This document shows positions 45,327 to 55,794 of a stretch of 64,000 bases of DNA, in pieces (positions within the stretch are counted from its first letter, which is position 1; every line of letters starts with the position of its first letter). The translations under genes and the position numbers were made by a program. The DNA lies in the NCBI GenBank assembly GCA_963971575.1, contig OZ020616.1:20503713-20567712 (forward strand), written 5' to 3'. The stretch is from Liopterus haemorrhoidalis (Eukaryota; Arthropoda; Insecta; Coleoptera; Dytiscidae). The notes beneath the pieces are model-generated. The model had not been told where the DNA came from. It did no database searches and worked only from the letters and a program-made list of their open reading frames with translations.

Positions 45327-46022
45327 CTAAAGTCCGGATGATTCCGGGCATGGCGTAGGTGTGATCTTGGGTTTATTCCCATCGCCGATAGCACCGACAC
45401 CCGCCGCATGAACAACAATCCCCGGTTGCCCCGGGCCGGCCGGGTGTAACTCGTGAGAACCGCCCGGAGCTAATGTAGCCAACGCAGCCAACAAGTCATG
45501 ATTTACCAGAGGTTCGTGTTCAGGTCGTGGTTCCCAGTCCAATGGTGGTGACGCAGGTGGTGATATCAGGAACTGTTTGTCTGGCGGGGGCGGTTGCAGA
45601 TTACGGATCTTCACCGGTGTCACTGGCTGAGCGAAATAACAACTAATAACGCTATCCATTATCTTAAATTGATGCAATTGTAGTCTAGCAGCAGCCGCAG
45701 CATTCGCCGACGTAAAGTTCACGCGTAACCGACGAAAACTTCGTAGCCATTGAAATGTAACGTCTTCATCTTCCTCCGAGAACTGCCGGAACAATCTTTC
45801 CATTTCTTGTTTACTTGCTGGACTCCCAAACACATTATCATGTATATTCGTGACGATCAAAGAGGTCGGCAGGTCTTCCAAGTCGTTGTCCGGATGTTCT
45901 GAACTACTATCACGCTGTCTTATTACAGGATCTAAATTCGGGTGCACGTTAGGAAGTCCATCAATCTCGTTTATTATGATATTTGAATCCAATTCGGATC
46001 CGTTTTCTTCGCTGTGCGCCAT
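45327..46022 (-). CDS. sra: Calcipressin / regulator of calcineurin (RCAN, sarah)
   Basis: A single open exon of 231 codons. RCAN proteins bind and tune the phosphatase calcineurin in the cytoplasm; the fly orthologue sarah is needed in oogenesis and egg activation. Residues 50-133 form the RRM-like fold (LPTSLIVTNIHDNVFG, FQWLRSFRRLRVNF, DSVISCYFAQP). The hallmark FLISPPASPP motif is at 151-160, and the C-terminal calcineurin-docking segment is represented by KPKITPTPCPE (217-227). The start is taken at MAHSEENG; an in-frame ATG 51 bp upstream (46071-46073, MGCFWCGPL) would give 248 residues but resembles leader sequence. Poly(A) signals are at 45253-45266. The absence of introns is unusual but the frame is clean. 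It is head-to-head with IscU. Confidence 0.95.
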   Translation of the reverse strand: MAHSEENGSELDSNIIINEIDGLPNVHPNLDPVIRQRDSSSEHPDNDLEDLPTSLIVTNIHDNVFGSPASKQEMERLFRQFSEEDEDVTFQWLRSFRRLRVNFTSANAAAAARLQLHQFKIMDSVISCYFAQPVTPVKIRNLQPPPPDKQFLISPPASPPLDWEPRPEHEPLVNHDLLAALATLAPGGSHELHPAGPGQPGIVVHAAGVGAIGDGNKPKITPTPCPESSGL

Positions 46023-46521
46023 GTTGATGCCCTGCGCGGTACAGCTCAGCGGCCCGCACCAAAAGCAACCCACACAAACGATGACAGTATTTTAAAAAGA
46101 CATTTTTGCACAAAACTAAGGATTATGCAAGCACATATTCGTTCGTTAACTAGCTATGAAAATAATAAATCTTTAAGCGCAGACGCGTTTCACTGAAGCC
46201 TTACACTTAAACAGAATTAGGTCATCACATTTGCACAACAAACAACTACAAATTAATTTCTTATTGATAGGTGATTCATCAATTTAAAAATAGGCTTTTA
46301 ATTTTACATTTTCGTAGCGGTAAAGACTTAAATGTCACTTCGACGAACTGTCACTCAAAGATAAATTATGTTGGCATCACTTTACCGGGAATGCCAACAA
46401 AAATGTACTATTAGTTAACAGCAACACCACCAGAGTACAAACGTCAAAATTATTTCTTTTACGTGAAGTGCGATTTAAGATATTTTTAAGCCGAACTTGT
46501 GTTTCCGAATAAATTATAAAC
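46023..46521. promoter_or_regulatory. Shared divergent promoter region of sra and IscU
   Basis: 499 bp separate the two start codons, so both 5' UTRs and promoters must lie here unless an upstream noncoding exon exists. No transposon was identified inside it, unlike the surrounding DNA. I see no clear TATA box at a fixed spacing. Confidence 0.5.
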
Positions 46522-47083
46522 ATGGCGTTAGCCGCGGCTTCTAAATTATTAAAAATACAAAACGTCAGACCAGCTGTTGCAGCATATCATCCTAATGTAA
46601 GTGTTTTAAAAAAATGCGTTTCATTGTCCTTATTGGTTATGTTATTAGGTTGTTGATCACTACGAAAATCCGAGAAATGTTGGGTCTATGGATAAAGCGG
46701 ACAAGAATGTTGGAACTGGGTTAGTTGGAGCCCCGGCTTGTGGAGATGTGATGAAATTACAGATTAAAGTTGATGATAATGGCAAGATAATTGATGCTAA
46801 GTTCAAGACCTTTGGTTGTGGCTCAGCTATTGCTAGCAGTTCGCTTGCTACTGAGTGGGTTAAGGGTAAAACCATTGATCAGGCTTCACAACTAAAAAAT
46901 ACAGACATTGCTAAAGAACTATCCTTGCCACCGGTCAAACTACATTGTTCTAGTAAGTTATCATGATCATATGATCGAATTTTCGATAATTGCACAATCT
47001 AATTCTTAACATTTTTAGTGCTAGCTGAGGACGCAATCAAAGCTGCTTTATCCGATTACAAAATAAAACAGAAAAAAGAATAA
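46522..47083 (+). CDS. IscU: Iron-sulphur cluster assembly scaffold IscU (mitochondrial)
   Basis: Three exons, 46522-46596, 46649-46952 and 47019-47083, join in phase (0 and 1) at AG/GT sites and encode 147 residues. IscU is the scaffold on which the cysteine desulphurase NFS1/ISD11, with frataxin and ferredoxin, builds [2Fe-2S] clusters. The N-terminal ~24 residues (MALAAASKLLKIQNVRPA) are basic and acid-free, as in a mitochondrial targeting peptide. Cluster ligands are Cys56 with Asp58 (GAPACGDVM), Cys82 (TFGCGSA) and Cys125 with His124 (KLHCS). The chaperone motif LPPVK is at 118-122. All key residues are intact. The length is normal for animal ISCU, the introns are very short (52 and 66 bp), and AATAAA lies at 47224. 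Confidence 0.97.
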
Positions 47084-47223
47084 ATTTAATAAATAATTAG
47101 TAAATTTATATGTTAGCAAAATACCTTACTATGATTCTGTGGTATTGAGATTTGAGATGTCTGATTTTTGTTTATTTTTTATTATGTGTGTATTTTTTGT
47201 AAAGTAAGATATGTATATATTTT

Positions 47224-47229
47224 AATAAA
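47224..47229 (+). terminator. IscU: Poly(A) signal of IscU
   Basis: AATAAA 141 bp past the stop, followed by a GT-rich stretch. Confidence 0.65.
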
Positions 47230-47329
47230 GTGAGCAGAATCGTTTACAAAGTTTTATTATCTTGACTCCTAAGGATTGTTCAAAATTAACATTGTATGTA
47301 CTATACTCTGTTCAAAATCAAGAAGTGAT

Positions 47330-47450
47330 AATTAAGCAATGTTCACGTGATGATTTTGTCTTCGATGGCTGTTGAGCACTTAAATTTATGCAACAGCCAG
47401 TAGGGTAGCGACTATAATCTGTCATGTCGATATTACTATTTCTACATTTC
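47330..47450 (+). repeat. Repeat with an inverted copy at 55380-55500
   Basis: AATGTTCACGTGATGATTTT, GGCTGTTGAGCA and CAACAGCCAGTAGGGTAGCG here match the reverse complement of 55380-55500. Unclassified. Confidence 0.6.
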
Positions 47451-47469
47451 GAACAGGATATACCTGCTA

Positions 47470-47788
47470 TTCCAAATGTTTAAGCAGAACTAAATGGAAT
47501 TTTCATTTTTGTAAGTTGTCACAAACTAAACCAAATGATCAAAAGCCTTATTTCAACATTTAAAGTTATTAGTTTTCCGGATCTAGTTCTACTTAAATCA
47601 AAGAAACAGACTATAACCTATTTCTTTGGTTTAAGTGAAACTAGATTTTGAATTCTAGTAACTTTTACCGATTAAGAGAGACTTTTGATCGTTTTGTTTA
47701 GTAAAAGCCCACTTCAATCGTTAAAAAGAGAGCTCATAACAAATTAGGATATCTAAAATTCCAGCTAGTTCCGCTTAAACGTTTGGAA
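47470..47788. mobile_element. Palindromic TA-flanked MITE (complete copy)
   Basis: Ends TTCCAAATGTTTAAGC and (complement) TTCCAAACGTTTAAGC, TA at 47468-47469 and 47789-47790. The halves are complementary almost to the centre (CTAGTTCTACTT/AAGTGAAACTAG). Fragments lie at 14800, 19985, 33535 and 34640. Confidence 0.7.
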
Positions 47789-48240
47789 TACCCTATATAT
47801 GTTAATGCCCCTAATAGCCCATTTCAAGTTTTCCTGGACTACTCATTGCAAAGATACGTGATGTTGCTAGACATTGTTTGTCCAATAGAGTTGCTGGTCG
47901 TCCCCACTTCACATGGTACTGAAGAAAGGTGGCACCTGGCGCCCATGTAGAGACTACAGGGCTCTGAATAAGAAAACTATTCACGAATGTTACACACTAC
48001 CGTATGTAGACAATTTTGCTCAGGCATTACATGGTAAGGAAATATTTTCAATGATCGACTTGGCGGAGTTTACAGTCAAATTCCAATAGCACAGAAAAAT
48101 ATATCAAAGACTGCCATAACCACGCCTTTTGGCTTATTTCAATTTCCCTACATGTAGTTCAGCTAAAAATTACGTAGTAAAGCGTAGATAAATATAAACA
48201 TATTTGTTTATATTTATCAGAGGATGTGTTTTTTTAAACT
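47789..48240 (+). pseudogene. Ty3/Gypsy reverse transcriptase fragment, copy 1
   Basis: Reads WSSPLHMVLKKGGTWRPC, RDYRALNKKTIHECYTLPY, FAQALHGKEIFSMIDLAE, then after frameshifts ISKTAITTPFGLFQFPYM: the N-terminal fingers of a Gypsy RT. It ends in AATATAAACATATTTGTTTATATT, an AT palindrome. A 90%-like copy (by eye) is at 50085. Confidence 0.8.
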
Positions 48241-48307
48241 CTAATTTTTCTTATATGTTGGTCAAAGAGTTGTATAAGTATGCCAAATTCTAACATTTTA
48301 TGTTCAG

Positions 48308-48538
48308 TAGGGTGGCCATTTTCTTAAGAAGGCAATGCGGGACAAAGCATAAAAAAGGTCGTCACTTTCCAAATATAAGTGAAGAGCAAAAAAAAAGGTC
48401 CTCACCTCTCGAATCCAAGTGAAGAGCAAAACAAAATAGGTCCTCATCTCTTCAAATACAAGTCAAGAAATCAAGTGAAGTGCACAAAAGATAGAATGCG
48501 GGACTGTCCCGCAAAAATCGGGACGAATGGTCACCCTA
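48308..48538. mobile_element. TAGGGTG-type hAT MITE with minisatellite
   Basis: Ends TAGGGTGGCCATT and AATGGTCACCCTA; octamer atgttcag at 48300-48307 and 48539-48546. The inner part has three ~38-bp GGTCC(T)CA...AAGTGAAGAGCA units and paired AATGCGGGAC motifs. Confidence 0.92.
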
Positions 48539-48546
48539 ATGTTCAG

Positions 48547-49185
48547 CCGTTTGGCTACAATTTCTACCGTACAGATAAACACATGAGTGACATTATAAAG
48601 GTTTTTTAGTTGATATACCCATAAAACCTTAAAAAGGATATGACAAAATGTGTTAAGAATTAAGAAATATTACTTTTCTGTCCAATGCAGTTTTTAATAT
48701 GGATATATTTGGGGAGTGCTACCTACAAACTTGAAAGATCTCATTTATTGTTTACTTAACAGCAATACTGTATAAGAACATTTGTTTGAAATACGTTCAT
48801 TTTCCGTTCAAGATAGTTTTTATTATATACCGTTTAATAAGCTTAAAAGCTAAAATCGTATGAAGTACGAGCACGCCAGCTAGTAACACAAAACAAGTGT
48901 ATCCCATGCGATCGCCACCACATTACCCACGGGAGCGCTGTGACCTGTGACTCAATCGTGGACTAGTTACGCCTCTTTCCGATAACAATTTTTTTTATTA
49001 CATTTTCGCCTCTGTAATCTTCTGTGACTTCAACCGATGATTAAAGTGTTACTGAAAACAACAAATTTTTGATTTAAAGCAAAAAATATTTACAAAAAAC
49101 AAATATCTTTTTTATCGGTTGTATTAGCGGTTTACATGTTATACAGCAGAACTGGAAATATTTAAATAAAATAGGTATTTGAAAA
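48547..49185. other. AT-rich DNA without recognisable gene
   Basis: 48547-48640 reads like the TACAATTT-TACCG...AAAACCTTAAAAA end of the AGGGTTTTG repeat, so the MITE at 48308 probably inserted into a copy of it. The remainder is unassigned. Confidence 0.4.
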
Positions 49186-49615
49186 ATTATTCAATTATTT
49201 TCTGGTATTTGAAATATTGTATAATACTTTTAAAAAATGCTCCAGATATTTGGATTTGCAAATACTTTCTTCGTGTTATTTCTATTTGATATTTGTTGTC
49301 AGAAAATGTCAGCATTTGAAATACTTTAGATGTATTTCTAATATTTACTAGTATTTTAAATATTTCTCTAGTATTTCAAATGTTTTCCTAGCATTTCAAA
49401 TATTTCTTTAGTATATATTTCAAATATTTCCTAGTATTTCAACTAATTCTAGTATTTCAAATACATTTAAATTATTTGAAAAACATTATTTCAAATACTG
49501 TTAAAATATAATTGATATTTCAAATACTTTTTATCAGTGATGGTTAATAGTATTTCAAATACCGATCAAAGTATTTGAAATACTACTTTCACTGAGTATT
49601 TGGCACAAATCTGGT
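49186..49615. repeat. AT-rich minisatellite (TAGTATTTCAAATATTT units)
   Basis: Irregular tandem units of about 20-26 bp, all variants of TAGTATTTCAAATATTTC, with the reverse complement (TATTTGAAATA) at both margins, so the block can fold on itself. No ORF. Confidence 0.75.
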
Positions 49616-50084
49616 ATACAGCATAGTTAGGGACTGCAGTATACGTCACGAGCTACTCCACACCATACGCTTCTCTTATCTTAGTACCCCAGATCGAGGC
49701 AACCTTATATGCTATTTTAACCTTGACCCAGATATAGATTCGTGGTCGCCCAATAGACCGTATCCAATCTTTAGCAGAGCCGGTCCTAGCGGAGGGCAAA
49801 CACGTGCTGCGCACGTTGGCGACGGTTTTAGGGAGGCGGCGAAGAGTGCCTTTCGTGGTTGTATGTGAAATGTCAATATGAAAAACGATGATACTGTGTT
49901 AAAAATAATTAAAATAAGATTAGTCCCACGGTTCTTTTTTTGCATTATATAATTTATATTTCATATATTTTAAAATAAAAAGAGGCGGGCTTCCGTTTTT
50001 CAAAATTTATTATTGACTGGTTACAATTTGGAAGAAATTGAATTCGAAAATAAAAATAAAGTAAAAAGTAGTTGTCACTATACT

Positions 50085-50525
50085 CTATTTGGAATATCCT
50101 ATATATGTTTAAATAGCCCATTTCAAGTTTTCCTGGACTACTTATTGCAAAGATATGTGATGTTGCTAGACATTGCTTGTCCAATAGAGTTGCTGGTCGT
50201 CCCCACTTCACATGGTACTGAAGAAAGGTGGCACCTGGCGCCCATGTAGAGACTACAGGGCTCTGAATAAGAGAACTATTCCTGAATGTTACACACTACC
50301 GTATGTAGACGATTTTGCTCAGGCATTACATGGTAAGAAAATATTTTCAATGATTGATTTGGCGAAGTTTACAGTCAAATTCCAATAGCACAGGAAGATA
50401 TATCAAAGACAGCCATAACCACGCCTCTTGGCTTATTTCAATTTCCCTACATTTAGTTCAGCTAAAAATTACGTAGTAAAGCTCAGATAAATATAAACAT
50501 ATTTGTTTATATTTATCTCTGGTAA
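50085..50525 (+). pseudogene. Ty3/Gypsy reverse transcriptase fragment, copy 2
   Basis: Direct repeat of 47781-48240: same RT block (GTWRPC, DYRALN, ALHGKKIFSMIDLAKF) and the same terminal AT palindrome. The similarity starts at TTGGAATA, i.e. including the last bases of the MITE end seen at copy 1. Confidence 0.8.
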
Positions 50526-50538
50526 CGTTACTAGTGAA

Positions 50539-51100
50539 CAGAGCCGGCTTTAGCAAGTTTGGCGCCCCAGGGCGCCTCATTTTTTTGCCGCCCTCATAAA
50601 AAAAAATAATTAGGAAGGTCTTCACCTCCCAGATCCAACAGAAGAGCAAAAAAAAAGGTCCTCACCTCTCAAATCCAAGTGAAGAGCAAAAAAAGGTCCT
50701 CACCTACCAAATCCAAGTAAAGAGAAAAAAAAAAGGCCCCCCCCTCTAAGGCCGCTACTGCTAGTGAACAACGTACTGCTGAACAATCATTTTCTACGTT
50801 AAATTATTTAAAAAATTAACTCCGAAACACCGTCTTCAAACAAGTCTGAAGATTGAAAAATTGATATTTTGTTTTTTGTTATTTATATACAAATATATGC
50901 ATATATGATGCTTTACATATTTTGCAGAAGTCCAAAAGAAGACTGAATATTATTATATAATCAATAAATGTGTACATTTTTAAATTCAATTTTGTATTTA
51001 ATATGTACAAGACTGACATAGAAATGAAAATTTATATTTTTTTTATTTAAATATAAATAGAAAAACTTAATAAAAATTAGAATATGTCTATCTAGTTGTA
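50539..51100 (+). pseudogene. hAT remnant: CAGAGCCGG end, minisatellite and dimerisation-domain scrap
   Basis: Begins CAGAGCCGGCTTTAGC and GGCGCCCCAGGGCGCC. 50590-50745 is a GGTCCTCACCT/CAAGTGAAGAGC minisatellite. 50755-50860 then reads TASEQRTAEQSFSTLNYLKN, stop, LRNTVFKQV, stop, RLKN: the C-terminal dimerisation motif (SFS.L..IK..LR....) of a hAT transposase. A candidate right end (CACCGCCGCTG) is at 51340-51352, but the flanking octamers do not match. Confidence 0.65.
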
Positions 51101-51104
51101 GCTT

Positions 51105-51296
51105 AATATCATTTAAAAGGAAATGTCAAGCATTGCTTATAGAAAAGTTTGTTTTAAGTTAAGTTAGTATGTAAGGCACAATCAAAATTGTTATTTTTTG
51201 TATTTTTTGCTGCGTTGCGCTGTAATTGGAACATCCCACTCCAGGGATTAGTTCTGTTGCGCAGCCTTTAAATAAATAAATAAATAAATAAATCGA
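51105..51296 (+). repeat. 3' end of a LINE with (AAAT)n tail
   Basis: Noncoding 3' UTR-like sequence with GCGTTGCGCTGTAATTGGAA and GGGATTAGTTCTGTTGCGC, ending in about seven AAAT units at 51269-51294: a typical target-primed LINE tail. Confidence 0.6.
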
Positions 51297-51354
51297 AGCG
51301 TTTGTTTTGGCGCCCTTGGCCTGTGCCCCTGTCGCCTCTGTCTTTCACCGCCGC

Positions 51355-52385
51355 TGGTGCCAGATATCCTGGATACGGATATCCGCAAAAAATTAAAATT
51401 CGTATCTGGGTCCATATCCGTTTTTCGAAGGCGGATCTTAAACGGATATCATGAAAATACGAATTATTTTTTGTATAAGCTTGCGTTTAAAAATTCTCAA
51501 AGTGGAGTCTTTTTTTTTCTCTGGCGTTTAAACTGATGGTTTGTCGCGCATCACATTACTTGCCGGTGATTTTCGAATGGCCTAGTGAAGTGGTATCCTA
51601 CCTTCGGCCCGTAGTTTTAAGCGGCCCGCACAAAATTTCTGTCTCTTCGTCCTCAAGTGATTTTTGGAACTACACTCCTCCCCCCACACTCAATTGATTT
51701 CCAGCATTTCTTCCCACCATTCTCAAATTATTTTCGGAATTTCTATCTCCCGTTCTCAAGTGGTTTTTAAATATCTGGCCCCCGGTCCAACACAATCCAG
51801 CCCGTGAAATATATCTAGAATTAAATATGGCCACACTATGGCGAAATTTTTACATCACTGGTCTAGTATACATTAATTGTTAGAATAATATTAATTTAAA
51901 ATAAGATTAATAAATAAAACACTCGGTAAGTTTCACAAATATCAGTTTAATATACTCAATACGTATTTCGGCAGTGACGCCATCAACAGGAGTTTATTAA
52001 TCTTATTTTAAATATGTTTCACCGAGAATACACGGACTCCTCTGTCAATTATAAATATTAATTTAATCAAAGGCAGTGAGTGATTTTGAACTCAACTACC
52101 TTGTGTGTCAGTTGGCATGTTTTTGTTTGTAAGAACCGCTCCACACATCAAACTATTGCTTCTAGAGGTGCGTTCGGCATAAGCTAATAATCTACACATT
52201 CTGCATAATTTACACAAGAAGCGTTCGTCATAAAGTTTCTGTGTGCTTTGTGCTGCACGAAGATCGTTCGACATATACTGTGCAGTGCAGTTTGTGTTGC
52301 ACAATCGTCACAAGTTCAGATCGTACGGCAGTCTGTGCAATAGTGTTTTTCACGGTAAAAATACAAAGTTATTATTTCTACAAAA
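51355..52385. other. Repeat-derived DNA; no supported gene
   Basis: 51360-51480 is a cluster of GGATATCCG/CGGATATC motifs. 51590-51820 holds three CTCAAGTGATTTTT/CTCAATTGATTTCC-type units. 52100-52385 has a cluster of GTGCAGTGCAG/TTGTGTTGCAC and could be the 5' region of the small frame at 52390. Confidence 0.35.
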
Positions 52386-52389
52386 CAAT

Positions 52390-52500
52390 ATGAGTGAAAA
52401 CAATCAAGATATCATTGTTTATGCTTGCAGCATTTGCAAAATAAATAGTATAGATATGAACCTCATGATGGAACATGTAAATACACACAAAAAGACTTAA
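52390..52500 (+). CDS. Short frame with one C2H2 zinc-finger pattern
   Basis: 36 codons from ATG to TAA. YACSICKINSIDMNLMMEHV followed by NTH fits C-x2-C-x12-H-x3-H. No known gene was recognised. It may be the first exon of something larger, a relic, or chance. The opposite strand at 52463-52690 has a 75-codon acidic frame (MAHEGFAMLLSNIEEILFDE) that I also cannot place. Confidence 0.3.
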   Translation: MSENNQDIIVYACSICKINSIDMNLMMEHVNTHKKT

Positions 52501-52989
52501 AATTTTCTGGATACAAGTGGAAATGTACTTTAAATTGATTTGTAGTCATGTTTGGAACAGTACTCTCTGCATATTGAAACACTTTTTCCAAAATATTTTC
52601 TGGTTTGGAAAATTCTTCTGAATTGTCTTCCTCATCAAATAAAATTTCTTCTATATTACTTAAAAGCATCGCAAAACCTTCATGCGCCATTTATATATTA
52701 TCGTACAAAACAATTAGCAGGAGCCAGACTTGATTAAATCACACACATATAACACAGCCCAACAGACATTTTGGTGCCTGCGAGTTTTTAACTGTCTCTA
52801 GGTAATTTTTGGGCACATAATCCAAAATAGCCATCAGATTTGGTCTATCCGATCTAGTTTTTGAGATACGCTATATTAGCCTCTTTTACAATAAAATATC
52901 TTATTTCTTAACTTGTGTATTTTTCACGTTATTACTGTTACTATTTGCTCCAACTGCCAGTTACAAACACAAAAGAGACAAAGTAAGGT

Positions 52990-53770
52990 ATTTATTTCAC
53001 AAAGTAGATAAATATGCATTTATCACATATCACTTAAAAATGTTCTTTTGTACGACTTTCTAGTATGGAGTTTACCAGAACAATCTTTCTGAAGACTCCA
53101 ACAGTAGTAGGCCATTATGTGGCTATCTTATCTCCCTTGATATCTATCTTCCATAATTTTATGTCCTGATGGAATCTTTCGTCCGATTCTTCACTAAAAT
53201 CACCTAGGTTTTCTTGTAAGTGGTCATAATACAACCGAGAATAATAATGTTGGAAAGCATATTATCCACTAATTCTCTGCCTTATGATTTCCAAGAAAAT
53301 TTTGTACTACTTAAATAAATGAACACCAAGAATTAGATTCAATCTCGTTCATTGATGCGGTTGGATTGGATTGTGGATCTTCAGTAAGTTGTCTTATCTA
53401 AAAACCATCAAATATTCTAGATTTCAGTTTTTCAGATTTAATCCCAGGAAATTTACGTGTCAAGTAGCCTACACAAAGTCCATCTCGATTTAAAGCCTTC
53501 AAAAATTGCTACATAAGCCCAAACTTGATATGCAAAGGTGGAATTATAATTATCTCTCTCGCAACCAAAGGTTCGTGGACAACGTTTTGTTTTTCTTGAA
53601 TTATGATATTTCTAAATGGAAATCACCCAATTTCTGCTAACCCAGTGCTGATCCTTAGCTTTGCTGTCCCAAAGACATAAAAAACAAGCATATTTTGTAT
53701 ATCCACTTTGCTGTCCAAGGAGGAAGTTTACCGTTTTTAGATAAAAAACTAAAATCAATTAGTCTGTATC
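52990..53770 (-). pseudogene. Decayed copy of a multicopy arthropod protein of unknown function
   Basis: The reverse strand, with stops and frameshifts, reads FLKALNRDGLCVGYLTRKFP, KSEKLKSRIFDGF, QIRQL-like, SMNEIESNSWCSFI, VVQNFLGNHKAENW, LQENLGDFSEESDERFHQDI, then MEDRYQGR, stop, DSHIMAYYCWSLQKDC and SYKRTFLSDM. I recognise this block order (FDGPQIR..., NFLGN.KA.N, ENLGDFSEE...ERFHQDI, MEERYQGRWD, DYCW) as an uncharacterised family present in very many copies in arthropod genomes, often called hypothetical. Its nature (mobile or host-derived) is not established to my knowledge. This copy is dead. Confidence 0.7.
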
Positions 53771-54671
53771 TCAAAAACTAGAGCTGCTACGAAAAAGAGT
53801 CAGGTATTTTTGTAAAAATATCCAAAATCAGTTCTTACTTTTCCGGCACCAAGGATTTCATAAATTCCAAACGAGGTATATATGGTCTTACGAAAATTAT
53901 TGAACCAGTGGGCAACATTGTCGTTATACGGCAACTGAGGCATCGCTGATATTGCCGGGAAAATTTTACCAAAAGATTTTATATTTCTAATTTAAGTAAT
54001 CCTGGATAAAAACGCACTGAAAATAGTTTTCATGGGTTATGTGTGAATACTGAACAGTGCTTCACCTTATAAGAACTATCTTAGGTTATTGTTAAAAACT
54101 TTGTTGATTTTTTTGTAAACCACCTAAAAATAAATTGTATGTTAAAGTGAATTGAAACATGAAAACAGTCCAACGGTGGCAACTTAGGGCGCTATTCTAC
54201 AATATTACCCTAATTTGTTCTATGTTGAGTTTAAAGACTTATTTTGGGGTAAGGAATTTGAAAAAAATAATTGAAATTATTGACAACTTAAAGCGGGTTA
54301 TGTGAGTTTACTAAAAATGGTAAGTTTTCAGTAATGATGGGTTATTTTTTAGATATCTGATATACTAAAATATTTTTCGATATTTTCAATTATAAGTTAT
54401 CATATATCCAGAAGAGAAGACGGCATGAAAAAGTAAATCATGCAAGAGATAGTAAATAGACGTCGATCGAGGCAGATATCCCAAATCTTGGGCCATCCAA
54501 ATGAAGCTTATAAGTCAACCCCATACTACAAGAAACTACACATTTGGTAAAAAATCGAGAAGCTTGATAGTTGGGCCAACTTCACTAAGACGAAGCTCGT
54601 ATATATGTAAATTTTGAGCTAAATCTGGGACAAAACTGGCCAAAAATCGAGATTTTTTAAAGGTAAAACTT
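53771..54671. other. No supported gene; small LINE-like trace
   Basis: 54410-54520 gives ISRREDGMKK and EIVNRRRSRQISQILG, a faint match to LINE C-terminal sequence (RREDGMERL...GRRSRGR). Nothing else is recognised. Confidence 0.35.
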
Positions 54672-55000
54672 CAGTGGCGGCGCTAACTCTTAAAATCTGG
54701 AGGGGCCAGAACATATTTCAGGTGGGCATAATTTTTTATCGTTATTAATGGACAGGTGAAAATACAAGTGATGACCTAAAAACAAAAAGGTCCTCACTTC
54801 TAAAACAAGTGATGACGTAAAAAAATTCTCACACTAAAGTGATGGCCTAAAAACAAAAGGTCCTCACTTCTAAAATATAAGTGATGACTTCCTTAAAAAA
54901 CTGATCCTTGTTGGGCACATATTTTTCTCCAAGCATTTCTAGGGGGGGCAACTGGGGGCCAGAGCAATTTTAGGAGGGCCCCCCACTAGGACCACCACTT
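54672..55000. mobile_element. CAGTGGCGG-type hAT MITE with minisatellite
   Basis: Ends CAGTGGCGGCGCTAAC and (complement) AAGTGGTGGTCCTAG; octamers taaaactt (54664-54671) and tataactt (55001-55008) differ at one base. 54755-54900 has GGTCCTCACTTCTAAAAT/AAGTGATGAC units, as in the TAGGGTG-type elements. Confidence 0.75.
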
Positions 55001-55790
55001 TATAACTTTTACGTTTTTTTCGTTTTTTTTTGCCATATTCGGTCGTTGGCAGTTAATACAAATTACTAACTGAAAAAGTTGACTTATTAAGGCTTCAAAT
55101 TTCTTCTTGATTAATTAAAATACGTGATTCCAAAAATTCCAGTCGGTGGTCTCTTTCTTTTGTTAGTTTCGATATAGGAATATTCTGCTAGTCTCTATTT
55201 TGTTTACGAACGTCGAAATTTAACAAATTTGTGCAATTCTCAAAAGACTGATTTGTAAAAGATTTAATAATAAAGGCCCTAATCTTTTTCTAGACTCTAT
55301 CTACAAATAAGGTACTACTATTTTCGACAATATCGGGAGGTCTATACCCTCTTCGAAGTGCAGAAATTGTAATAAAATCACGTGAAAGATTGAAGTCGCT
55401 ACCCTATTGGCTGTCGCATAAATTTAAATGCTCAACAGCCAAAGAATGACGAGAGTTCGACAAAATAAGCACGTGAACATTGCATGATAACTATTTTCGA
55501 GTATAGTTGCATTATCCTTAATATGTCCATAAGTAACTTATGGAAGAGAAATTGACAAAAAAGATTCTTTCCAAATGACGCACTTGCACGAACTTGCAAA
55601 GAACGTATATAATGGCGCGTCTCAAATGGTCATAAAAACGAAACTTGAGTTACTAACCTTAGATTAATATCCATTTTATTTTTTTACACAAAAATACAAA
55701 GTCTATTGATACAAAATCATAAACAACAAGAATCCCGAGATAAAAAAAAAAACAAACATAACGAACGTCAGATGAGATATGTATAAAAAA
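55001..55790. other. Intergenic DNA upstream of the small membrane-protein gene
   Basis: Contains the inverted copy (55380-55500) of the repeat at 47330. No coding evidence; the promoter of the next gene must lie in its right part. Confidence 0.4.
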
Positions 55791-55794
55791 TTAA

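Noticed and set aside
50539..51352. Complete hAT element from CAGAGCCGG to CCGCCGCTG
   Set aside because: The ends are plausible but the flanking octamers (ctagtgaa, gtgccaga) do not match.
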